A program made the position numbers and the translations under genes. Below, piece after piece: positions 56,008-64,000 of a stretch of DNA of 64,000 bases. This DNA is from Tetraselmis striata (taxonomy: Eukaryota > Chlorophyta > Chlorodendrophyceae > Chlorodendrales > Chlorodendraceae): positions 24,538 to 88,537 of the forward strand of contig VCJN01002006.1 of NCBI GenBank assembly GCA_006384855.1, written 5' to 3'. The notes below the pieces were generated by a model. That model did no database searches and was not told the DNA's origin. It saw only the letters and a program-made list of their open reading frames with translations. Numbering within the stretch: the first letter of the stretch is position 1; the number at the start of each line of letters is the position of its first letter.

Positions 56008-56249
56008 GTCCCCCGTCGCCGAGTTTCGGGCTGTGTCATCCGTTTAAGGCGCGCAGAGTCCCACGACGGCATGCACGTACCGCTGAGCGGCGTCGGTTTT
56101 CGTCGGTTTCCGCGACGCATTCAGCTCGACCCATTTCGGCGGGGGAGCTCGGGCACCCTTCACAATGCCCCTGGCATGCAAGCCAAGGTCCATATGAGCA
56201 TCTTAGACATATTGTTGGAGAAGTTTCTGTGTGTGGGTGTGCCGTTGCT

Positions 56250-58444
56250 GCCTGCAACTCCTTCTCGGCGAGTGTCATGTGCAACGGGGTCACGAGGCAA
56301 AACGGGCAACAATGAAACCTGGAGCAGCTTGCCAGCCCCAGCAGCGCCACTAGGAATTTCAGGTCGCCGCCGAGGACGAGCTTGACGTTGATGTGCATGC
56401 CGTTCACAGTGACGCCCTCCACATGCAAGCGCTCAGGGTCGGCGACCAGGTTGGGGAGCGCCTTCAACACCACTGCCATGTCGCCGTCGTCGTCAAGGTA
56501 GAATCCCACCGCTCGTAGGTTCTCCAGCGACATGACGCTCTCGCCCTCTTTGCCCTCAAATACCGTTGTCGGCTTGTACAATGTCATCGAGGTAAGCGTG
56601 CCATTCACATGCAGGGACTTCACAATGTACTCGCATCTCCCAATACCTGAATGTCCATCAACATGCCGTTCCACAACATCTCCCCGCCCGCCGTCCTCCA
56701 CATGAACAAGAGGCGATCCACCGGGACATGCGACGGGTTCATGTAGGTTGCGTCTTTGGCCGACTTGAAGCCAAGAGACCTGAGGTAAAGTATGTTCGCA
56801 TCTATCACCCATCGCTTGGATGGCCAGAATGGCATGAGAGTGCCGTTTGGTGACCTGGTGCTGTGGATGATGAACGCCCATGCGCCATCAGCCTGCTGCA
56901 CGACACGGTTGGAGGTGTGGTTGATGAGCGCTTGCCAACGTCTCGCCGTGAATGACAGGTGAGTGTAGAGGGCCAGCGCGACATGACACATGTGATCATG
57001 TATCATTGCCACCGCATCGTTCTCCGCCTGAACCGCGACCTTGGGATCAACCTTGGTTCTTATGGCTTTCCACATATTGCGATGTGTCTTGAAGAACGAC
57101 ACAAAGATGGCGAGGACGTCTTCATCGTTGGCACCCGCAAGCGCTTGCTCAGCGGGTTTGTACGCACGCTTCAGCTGCCGCTGAAACGGTAGGTGCTTGG
57201 TCTTTGCGATCAGAGGTGGGGTACTGTACATCCCACTGGTGGTCATAGAAAGTTGTAAATCTGGTCTGAAGATCACGCCGCTGCCGCCTAACCCATGGCT
57301 GGTATGAAGGGGGGGGGGGGCGCATGCCATCCTCATCCCTGCTAGCATCCATGGGCTTGCGCGTTCGAGCAGCGCGGCCCACAGTGAATTTGATCGTAGG
57401 ATGTCCAGGGCGCACGCCTTGCCGCCCATCTCCAACCTGTGATGGTGCACCAGCCAGCACGAGGCGCAGCGCCGCCACCAACGCCCGCATCTACCGCCAG
57501 AGATGGGGCAACATTCGCACTGGCCTCGTTAGAGGGAGATGAAGCGCTCCTCGGGCCGAGGCCGTCCGATGGGCATGCGGTCTGCCGGCCGTTAGGACGC
57601 TCAGGGCGCCTGCCGACCGGTCTCTCCATCTGGCCCTCGGCCTCCTCCTCTACGTCCCCGGAAACTGATGCCGCGACTAGCATCGCCAAGACCAGGAGGC
57701 GAGAATTGTTCTCACGCAACTGCTCGTTGGCCTCATGCTCCCTCTCGGCTTCTTCATCGGCATCCACCAGCTCCGTCGTAGTAATCCCGAACCGCTCCGC
57801 CAACATATTGTAGTTGCACTGCTTGGTGCGATAAAGCTCCCGCCACTTGTTGTCCTCCGCCTCAACGGTGAGCATGAGGTCCCCGCAATGCGCATGTTGA
57901 GCTTGTTGAGCTGCGGTGATGCATTGATGTGTAGCGCACCCAAAGGGTCCGTGGTTGCGGTGAGCGTTGTTAAGGCTGGGGTGACGTCTCTTCCGGGCGG
58001 CCCTCCGGTCTGACACAGCCCTGCGGATGTCTGCGTAATCCGCGGCGAAGTGGATGGCGGCGGCGGCAGCGGCGGTGGGGACTGCGGGCGGCTGATGCCG
58101 CGCGGGCTGCCCTCCTCGTCGGACCCGGACTTTGAGGACGACCCGCCGCGGTCTTGCTGTAGTTTTGCTGCGCGAGCGCGACCTGTAACGATGCGACAGT
58201 GCCCTTTATTAGCTTTGTCACCTCCCGGTTGTCATGCTGCGGCACGCTGTTGCCGTGATCGCCCTCTCCACCAGTCGCCGCGTCTGGCTCCTCGATAGCA
58301 TCGGCCTCTCCCTCCTCCGTCGCCCCTTCCGTTCCCTCGGGTGGGTCGGATCCCGCCTCTATTACCGCGTGGGCGTCAGCTGCGGGGATGTCGAGCGGTT
58401 GCTGCGCTTTGCCCGTGCCGGCTCGTCATGTCTTCCGCCCACCT
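56250..58444 (-). pseudogene. Broken transposase-like gene with GDLKFL...CPFC motif
   Basis: Minus-strand coding-like segments in changing frames: 58,444-58,200 (acidic N-terminus, EVTKLIKGTVASLQVAL), 58,050-57,600 (CGDLMLTVEAEDNKWREL, ELVDADEEAEREHEANEQL), 57,450-56,650 (HTSNRVVQQADGAWAF, PSKRWVIDANILYLRSL), and 56,650-56,270 (GVTVNGMHINVKLVLGGDLK then FLVALLGL, SRFHCCPFC). The G-D-x-K-x-L...C-x-x-C pairing is common in the catalytic region of transposase-like proteins of algae, oomycetes and fungi, but I cannot name the superfamily. Its 5' end is cut by the LTR element at 58,445. Confidence 0.45.
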
Positions 58445-58716
58445 TGTTGACACCAGTGTTGTTGCCACTCATGTACACCAGACAATGTAGCTAAGGTATG
58501 CGTATTAGTACTTGAGCACATATCTGAGTGGTACGAGCACCGCGCTACGCACGCGCCGCGGGCACCGCATGGCGCCAGCCATATAGGCGTTATTCGGCGC
58601 TCCGGGCATGCTCACTTCTCTGTAACCAGACACTCTCCCGGCTATGGGCTTCTGCCTCCTAACCCCGACGTGCGACATGGACCAGCACGTCGGTTGCGGG
58701 GAGGTTGCGCATGACA
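58445..58716 (+). repeat. 5' LTR of the miniature element
   Basis: 272 bp, about 95% like the 3' LTR; differences include a 3-bp indel near ataggcgtta. Confidence 0.85.
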
Positions 58717-58728
58717 GGTTATGAGCCC
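58717..58728 (+). promoter_or_regulatory. Primer-binding site complementary to a tRNA-Met anticodon loop
   Basis: ggttatgagccc directly after the LTR. Its complement gggctcataacc is the anticodon stem-loop of methionine tRNA (CAU), as in copia and related elements that prime from a tRNA half rather than the 3' CCA end. Confidence 0.7.
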
Positions 58729-59244
58729 TCTACAACCTATGTTGGACACTAGTGAGAGTGGTCTGACGCTAGACCTCGCACGAAGTCCGTCTGGGCGGGA
58801 AGCCCGGACGTAAAACTGAGACCACGGCAGCTAGAAGGGGCCTCGACACTTGACAGGTTGTTTGCGCTCCTACATCTAAAGCGCACACCCGGTCGCTGGC
58901 TACCATGACGCCAGCGACCGCCATGTACGGGCTCTCTCGCCAGCTACCACGACGCCAGCGACTGCTGCGTACTGCAGTTCCCGCCCGAAGAGATTCTCGG
59001 CTCGGCAGACTGGAAAATTCGGGCAACGCCCGTCGACTAGTATGAAGTCGTATGCGAAGCTCGGCGCACTAGCGCCAAGGCGAAGTGGCCACCCGCGACT
59101 TTTATCCGCTCGACAGCCGGCGCAATCAGACTCCCTAGAGGACCTGCCCCGATCCACGCCGAGGTCAGGGCATGGCAGGCTGCCTCTAGGCTAGCGACTA
59201 GCGATAGCAGCCGAAACCCCTGCTTGACGTATCCCCTTGCGACA

Positions 59245-59255
59245 TTGGGAGGGGA
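59245..59255 (+). promoter_or_regulatory. Polypurine tract of the miniature element
   Basis: ttgggagggga immediately before LTR2; the plus-strand priming site. Confidence 0.75.
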
Positions 59256-59524
59256 TGTTGACACCAGTGTTGCTGTCACTGCTGTACACCAGACAATGTA
59301 GCTAAGGTATGCGTAGTAGTACTTTAGCACATATCTGAGTGGTACGAGCACCGCGCTATGCACGCGCCGCGGGCACCGCATGGCGCCAGCCATATAGGCG
59401 TTCGGCGCTCCGGGCATGCTCACTTCTCTGTAACCAGACACTCTCCCGGCTATGGGCTTCTGCCTCCCAACCCCGACGTGAGACATGGACCAGCACGTCG
59501 GTTGCGGGGAGGTTGCGCATGACA
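59256..59524 (+). repeat. 3' LTR of the miniature element
   Basis: 269 bp, same ends as LTR1. Confidence 0.85.
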
Positions 59525-59836
59525 CACCCACCTTCCGCTTTTCCGCTTGTCATACGCCGCCGATGGCGTAGATGATCTCGCGGCCTTGGGCATGCTCCAC
59601 ACCGGTCGTCTCGTCGTCGAGACCCACCCGACGGCGAGCGCTGTTGGCTAGATGGGATTGGCATGCATGCTAACATTCGCGCGGGGAAACTTTCGCGACG
59701 CCGAGTAGCTGCTGGCAATAGGAAGACCGCGTATCACCGGGGCGTTGATCGACGAGTGCGGCACTTGGTAGTTGCATGACCGCGGTCTACGCCGTCAACG
59801 TGTATACTGCCGCGTAAAGTACTGAGATTTTTATTG

Positions 59837-60640
59837 ATGCATGGTTCGTACATTTATATTGCGCTAAACCTCCATTCGGGGGTCGATGGGTGCGCCGCGC
59901 CTAACCCTTACGGGCGAGTACAGCCTCTCCCCCCTGTCGGACACCGCCACCCTGATGCTCAACGACATCGCCAACCCCCGCCAACGTACGACATCACCAC
60001 CTCTGCCGAACGCCACAACACGTCGGCGGCCATTCTCCACAACATCAAGAACCATTGGCCCCACATGACACCAACCCCTTCAGAATTGAACGTCTGCTCT
60101 AAATACTGCCTTAAGGTAGCCAGCACGGCTAAGCTCCGAGACATGACGACGGGCACTGTCAAGCTCACCCTTCCCATAGTACATGCCGCTGAGGCTATCC
60201 ACATGCAAGTAACCGACTCCCATACCGCGATGGCGAGCCGGTTGTTCACCAACATCGGCCAAGCCTCCCAATCCCGCGTAGACGCTCCAGTCATCACACC
60301 CGCCATCCACGCTCTACGCACACTCTATATCGCAAGCCCAGCCCTCGCGGGCATCTCGGCCGCCGATCTCGACGTGTGGATGTCCAACATCCTAATCTCC
60401 ATGCACGCCCGCGAAGCCGCGGCCGCCGCCAAAGGCTCCACTTGCCGCCCGGCGAACCTCGAGACAATGGCCATCGCCACCGCAGAGGAGGCATGGCAAG
60501 CGTATGAGGCACGCTCCAACACCGCCCCCTCCGGCGCCCCCATCCAACCGTTCCCGATGGGGCGGCCCCCCACGACGCATTCCTCTAGGCAACCTTGGAG
60601 ATGTGCCATCTCCATAAAGCGCGCTCCGCGACCACAATAA
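59837..60640 (+). CDS. Hypothetical protein, unknown family
   Basis: ORF to TAA 60,638-60,640. From about codon 50 the sequence looks coding: ERHNTSAAILHNIKNHW, STAKLRDMTTGTVKL, IHALRTLYIASPALAG, with Ala/Thr-rich helices and few Arg. The first 50 codons look out of frame; the neighbouring frame (GEYSLSPLSDTATLMLNDI, about 59,925-59,980) reads better, implying a frameshift or splice. No domain recognised; lying between LTR elements, it may be transposon-derived. Confidence 0.35.
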   Translation: MHGSYIYIALNLHSGVDGCAAPNPYGRVQPLPPVGHRHPDAQRHRQPPPTYDITTSAERHNTSAAILHNIKNHWPHMTPTPSELNVCSKYCLKVASTAKLRDMTTGTVKLTLPIVHAAEAIHMQVTDSHTAMASRLFTNIGQASQSRVDAPVITPAIHALRTLYIASPALAGISAADLDVWMSNILISMHAREAAAAAKGSTCRPANLETMAIATAEEAWQAYEARSNTAPSGAPIQPFPMGRPPTTHSSRQPWRCAISIKRAPRPQ

Positions 60641-61100
60641 TTGCCCGCATGTAACTTGCCTCACAAGACGACACCACCCGCCTCGCGGGGGCGGCCAGGG
60701 GGGCATTGATCTACCTTCCCGCAACGGATCACATGCAATGTAAGTACTCGTGGCAGTACTTAGTGAAACAGGGCTCTTACTCGTAGCGTTAAACTTTGGC
60801 GAATTGAGTTGGTTGCAGAATGTAATCTCTTACAAGTTGCTAGTGGCATTCGATATTTATCCTATAGCGGTCCGACTCGGCACCGCGGACAGGCAGCTAG
60901 TATCATGATGATTAAGGAGTTGTAGCGCGTACTGTATGTTACAAGGAATATTACATGCGTCTGGTTGTGGAAGTACCAGTAAATAATACGCGTGCTGAAA
61001 TATCAGTACGGCAATACATGCGCGTGCTGAATACTTGGTCATAATCTCGGCGTCACTGGTTTATGGTGGTATTAGGGTAGTCGCTAGGCGCAACCCTAAC
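60641..61100 (-). other. Probable 3' LTR of the gypsy element, outer end not found
   Basis: The LTR should start at 61,101 (minus-strand TGTTAGGGTTGCGC) after the polypurine tract and run leftward. Several plus-strand TGTAA sites (for example 60,821) could mark its outer end, but the partner LTR is outside the window, so it cannot be fixed. Confidence 0.4.
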
Positions 61101-61101
61101 A

Positions 61102-61117
61102 TTCCCACCCCTCTGAT
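61102..61117 (-). promoter_or_regulatory. Polypurine tract of the gypsy element
   Basis: Minus strand atcagaggggtgggaa, directly before TGTTAG. Confidence 0.65.
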
Positions 61118-61224
61118 AAATGACGAACTGGTAAGTGTCTGTTCGCGTCGCCGAAGGCCTGGCGCAGATGTCGGTTGGCGGTGGAAGCGTGATATAGCAA
61201 TGTCTCAGCAACAGTGAGTACGTG

Positions 61225-62657
61225 TCAACGCTCCGGGATGGACTCTGGAAAACGCGACGGGTGGCGCGCTCGCAGGTTGGCGTATTCCTTTGAGCGTAGC
61301 GTGTCTTGTAGATGTCGGCTCGCCCTCGCGAAATCGTGTAGCGCCTCCACACGTCGCAGCGCGCTGTATGGCTCCCAGTTGTCATGACTTGAGTCGTAGT
61401 TCAGCCAACGCACCAGAAAGACGAGGCAGGGTCCTCGCTTGAACAGATCCTCGCGGCGCTCGATAGAGAAATCGAGCACGCGTTCAACGACGAACTCGTC
61501 GACAGGGGGCTCCACACTGGACGGTATTGTATCGGGCTGTGCATCTGAGTTGACGCATTGGCGCAGTCGACTGATGTGAAACACATTGTGGCAGTCGAAC
61601 GTTGGTGGCAGGCGCAGACGATACGCCTGGCCGGAGATCTTGGCTGTGACCAGGTAGGGGCCGATGTAGCGCTGTCGGAACTTGCGCGCCGGCTGGTTGC
61701 GTATGAGCAAGTGCTCCGTTGAGAGCCAGACTTTGTCTCCTTCTGCGAACTCAACAGGGCTGGTTTTGCGGTCGGCATAGACCTTTTGATATTCAACAGC
61801 AAGCTTCATTTGCTCAGTAATCAACATGTAAATATCTTGAATATTTGCAACTGTGTTGCGTGCATCTTGGTTGGCAGTAGCAATCAGATCAGGTGGTGTC
61901 AGTGGCATCATGCCATAAATTGCCTCAAAAGGGGCATCATGGGTTGCTGAATGGACTGAATAGTTGTAAGAAAATTCAGCAAGAGCCAAATGACTTAACC
62001 AAGAGTCATGTTGCTTGTGAACAAACGCACGTAATATTTGCTCAATAGTTCTGTGGGTGCGTTCAGTTTGACCGTCAGTTTGCGGGTGATAAGCGCTGGA
62101 AATATTTAGCTTAGTTTGCAGAGCTGTAAACAATGATTTCCAGAACACTGAAGTTAACCTGGGATCCCTGTCAGAGATGATACATCTGCTGAGACCATGG
62201 TGTCTGTAAATATTGTCCAAATATAATATGGCCAGCCAGCTGTGTCGCATCAATCTTAATATTGCATGGCACAAAATGTGACTGTTTGGTGAATGTATCA
62301 ACAAATGTAGCAATAGCATCATAGCCATCCACCACAGGTAAGTTGGTTATAAAATCCATTGAGATTATCTCCCAAGGCGTGGTTGCCTTTGGCAAGGGAA
62401 ATAAAGAACCATGAGGCTTGGTGGTAGCTGCTTTGATTCTAACGCAAGTATCACAGTGTTTGCAGTAATGCTTGACTATGGTATTCATGCGTGGCCACCA
62501 AAACATACGCAGTATGTTGGCAAGAGTGCGGGTATGGTTGGGGTGTCCCATTACCAACATGATACTCCTCAATGATGAGTTTTCTCAGTTCAGAATCATT
62601 GGGTATACAGACCTTATCTGCCATGTAGTAGAGACCATCAGTCTCATCTTGTCGCAC
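61225..62657 (-). pseudogene. Gypsy integrase with C-terminal chromodomain, frameshifted
   Basis: Zinc-binding part with WWPRMNTIVKHYCKHC and DTCVRIKA (about 62,500-62,430); catalytic core with first Asp in ISMDFITNLP (about 62,360), second Asp in IISDRDPRLTSVFW (about 62,185-62,140) and Glu in AYHPQTDGQTERTHRT (about 62,090-62,045); then KVWLSTEHLLIR and GPYLVTAKI; chromodomain near the end (FLVRWLNYDSSHDNWEP, about 61,430-61,365). Stop at 61,225. Two frame changes (about 62,570, 62,240) break the N-terminal half; the last 367 codons are open. GC content rises clearly below 61,800. Confidence 0.9.
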
Positions 62658-62691
62658 ATCGTTGGGGGCGCGTCCATGACTGTAGGCAACA

Positions 62692-63282
62692 TCAGTGATG
62701 TAGGCAGCTTTGATCTTGGTTTATTAGCTTGCTGTCAATCTGCAAGGCGGACATTGCTGACAAATAGTCCTGCATTTGTTCAAGGTCAGCTTCGACCAGC
62801 TGGTTTTCATTTTCATTCAATGCATAATGCAAGTCAGGGCGGCGAGAGAGAGCATCAGCCTCATTGTCAGCGCCTTTGCGATATAATATCTGCAACACAG
62901 GTTCATTAGTCTGTGGGTTGACTGCCATGTATGGTGAAATTTCATGTAACCATAGGGCATGGCGTCTGCCTAGTCCTTCATGTGTAGGCAAATGCCTCAA
63001 TGTGGCATGGTCAGTTATAACTGTAATACGGCGACTGCCTTCCAAGTAGCAACGCCATTCTTTCAGAGCACATACTACACCCAAGAGCTCTTGGTCATAG
63101 GTGGGATAATTTGTTTGTGCAGCCTGCAATGTCTTTGCATAATAGCTGCAGGGGTGTAAGTGGCCATCAGCATTAGTCTGGAGCAGAACTGCACCTAAGG
63201 CATATTTGCTGGCGTCAGTAGCTACTACAAACTCAGCATCTTTGCCGGTGACATGGCTTGCCAGCACTGGGGACTGGCACAA
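62692..63282 (-). CDS. Gypsy RNase H domain (part of a broken polyprotein)
   Basis: Open segment with VVATDASKYALGAVLLQ, YPTYDQELLGVVCALKEW and ITDHATLRHL, the RNase H core of Ty3/gypsy polyproteins, then NEADALSRRPD. Joined upstream to RT by a frameshift in a T6A5 run (about 63,295), so it is not translated with the RT. Confidence 0.85.
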   Translation of the reverse strand: MCQSPVLASHVTGKDAEFVVATDASKYALGAVLLQTNADGHLHPCSYYAKTLQAAQTNYPTYDQELLGVVCALKEWRCYLEGSRRITVITDHATLRHLPTHEGLGRRHALWLHEISPYMAVNPQTNEPVLQILYRKGADNEADALSRRPDLHYALNENENQLVEADLEQMQDYLSAMSALQIDSKLINQDQSCLHH

Positions 63283-64000
63283 GGCTTGCTTCAGTTTTTA
63301 AAAAAGCAGCTTGGCATTCAACTGTCCAATCAAATATTTTATCCTTTCTTGTGAGGGCATATAACGGTGCTGCAATAGCAGAATAATTGCGCACGTAGCG
63401 TCGGTAAAAATTGCAGAAACCAAGATAATGTTGGACATTCTGCACGTTCTTAGGCCTGGGCCAATCCTGAACAGCCTTGATTTTATTAGGCGAGGGTCTT
63501 AGGCCAGCGTGTGATACCATATGTCCAAGGTATTCTAGTTCATTCTTGGCAAACCAGCATTTCTGTAATCGTAGTCTAATGTCATTAGACTCGAGCATAG
63601 TAAGAGCTGTGTCCAAATATTGCAAATGTTCCTCAAGCGAGTTGCTAAAAATGAAGACATCATCCAGGTATACAAGTATAAAGGTATGCTTGTGTGGCTG
63701 GAGTATAGATGTCATCAGGCGTTGAAAAGAGGAGGGAGCACCGGTGAGTCCAAATGGCATTACTAGCCACTCGAATTGGCCATAGACAGTTCGGAACGCT
63801 GTCTTAGGAACATCAGGTGGATTAATCCGGAGTTGGTGATAACCTAAGGCGAGATCAAGAGCTGAATAGAGAATAGCACCAGATATCATATCAAGTAATG
63901 CATCAGCAGGTGGAACAGGGAAATCAACCTTTTTGGTGTACTTATATTCAATTGACGGTAGTCAATGCACATGCGCAGACCGCCATTGGCCTTGCGAAGA
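63233..64000 (-). pseudogene. Gypsy reverse transcriptase, partial at the window edge
   Basis: Enters from the right with GGLRMCIDYRQLN (about 63,985-63,950), a frameshift, then YSALDLALGYHQLRI, FGLTGAPSSFQRLM, the catalytic ILVYLDDVFIFS (about 63,680-63,650), LEYLGHMVS and HYLGFCNFYRRYVRNY. All RT subdomains after the fingers are present. Confidence 0.9.

Larger units (their letters stand above)
58445..59524 (+). mobile_element. Miniature non-autonomous LTR retrotransposon (TRIM-like), copia-type priming
   Basis: Two LTRs (58,445-58,716 and 59,256-59,524) starting TGTTGACACC and ending CATGACA enclose 539 bp without a coding frame. A primer-binding site follows LTR1 and a polypurine tract precedes LTR2. 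Flanks cacct (58,440-58,444) and caccc (59,525-59,529) match at 4 of 5 positions, a possible 5-bp target duplication. Confidence 0.85.
61101..64000 (-). mobile_element. Ty3/gypsy chromovirus-type LTR retrotransposon, partial and frameshifted
   Basis: Minus-strand order RT, RNase H, integrase, chromodomain, polypurine tract identifies a Ty3/gypsy element of the chromovirus group. The 5' part (5' LTR, Gag, protease, start of RT) is beyond the right edge. Frameshifts near 63,950, 63,295, 62,570 and 62,240 disable it. Confidence 0.9.

Noticed and set aside
60821..61101. Fixing the gypsy LTR as 60,821-61,101
   Set aside because: The TGT...ACA ends are plausible but several other TGTAA sites fit equally, and the second LTR is outside the window.
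1..64000. CRISPR arrays, rRNA genes, bacterial operons, riboswitches
   Set aside because: None seen; tandem repeats here lack unique spacers of constant length, and genes have spliceosomal introns.

Overview
The window looks like nuclear DNA of a photosynthetic, flagellate green alga (Chlorophyta, probably volvocine). The evidence is intron-rich GC-rich genes, a plastid-type gene, a flagellar-type kinesin, TGTAA motifs in the 3' tails of several repeats (the chlorophyte poly(A) signal), and a PAT/TOC-like and Ty3/gypsy repeat load. There are no bacterial-style operons, rRNA genes or CRISPR arrays. All exon models come from reading splice sites and frames by eye.

Layout. 0.1-3.2 kb is a broken retroelement with reverse transcriptase (RT) and a C-terminal nuclease-like region. 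3.2-8.2 kb is a decayed PAT-like DIRS retrotransposon on the minus strand with split direct repeats. 8.5-8.9 kb is a truncated tail of the same RT family as the intact ORF at 45 kb. 9.9-10.5 kb is a tandem repeat. Host genes then follow: POLD3, the DNA polymerase delta PCNA-binding subunit (+, 11.06-15.72 kb); a kinesin-9-like motor (-, 17.5-23.1 kb); an unknown multi-spanning, probably plastid membrane protein (+, 24.97-32.63 kb). 33-49 kb is a transposable-element island. 50.0-53.7 kb is a PAP/fibrillin-like plastid lipid-associated protein (-). 53.8-64 kb is again transposons: a 104-bp RT-element tail with a 15-bp target duplication, a broken transposase-like gene, a miniature copia-like LTR element, and a Ty3/gypsy chromovirus fragment running off the right edge.

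The most interesting part is 31-41 kb. Element A (34,994-38,214) has perfect split direct repeats (A1 - genes - B1 - A2 - B2) and encodes only a Gag-like protein and an intact tyrosine recombinase (YR), with no RT. The two ORFs share one frame and are separated by a single TGA inside a 96-nt GT-AG intron: splicing would fuse Gag to YR, retention would give Gag alone. 330 bp downstream lies element B (38,545-40,998), which has related termini and its own perfect repeats but no YR or RT; it carries an uncharacterised 500-codon ORF. A and B look like an autonomous/non-autonomous pair moved by one recombinase.

A second pattern is window-wide: about thirty G or C homopolymers of 15 or more bases. 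In the host genes many are C-tracts on the sense strand starting within a few bases of the 5' splice site.
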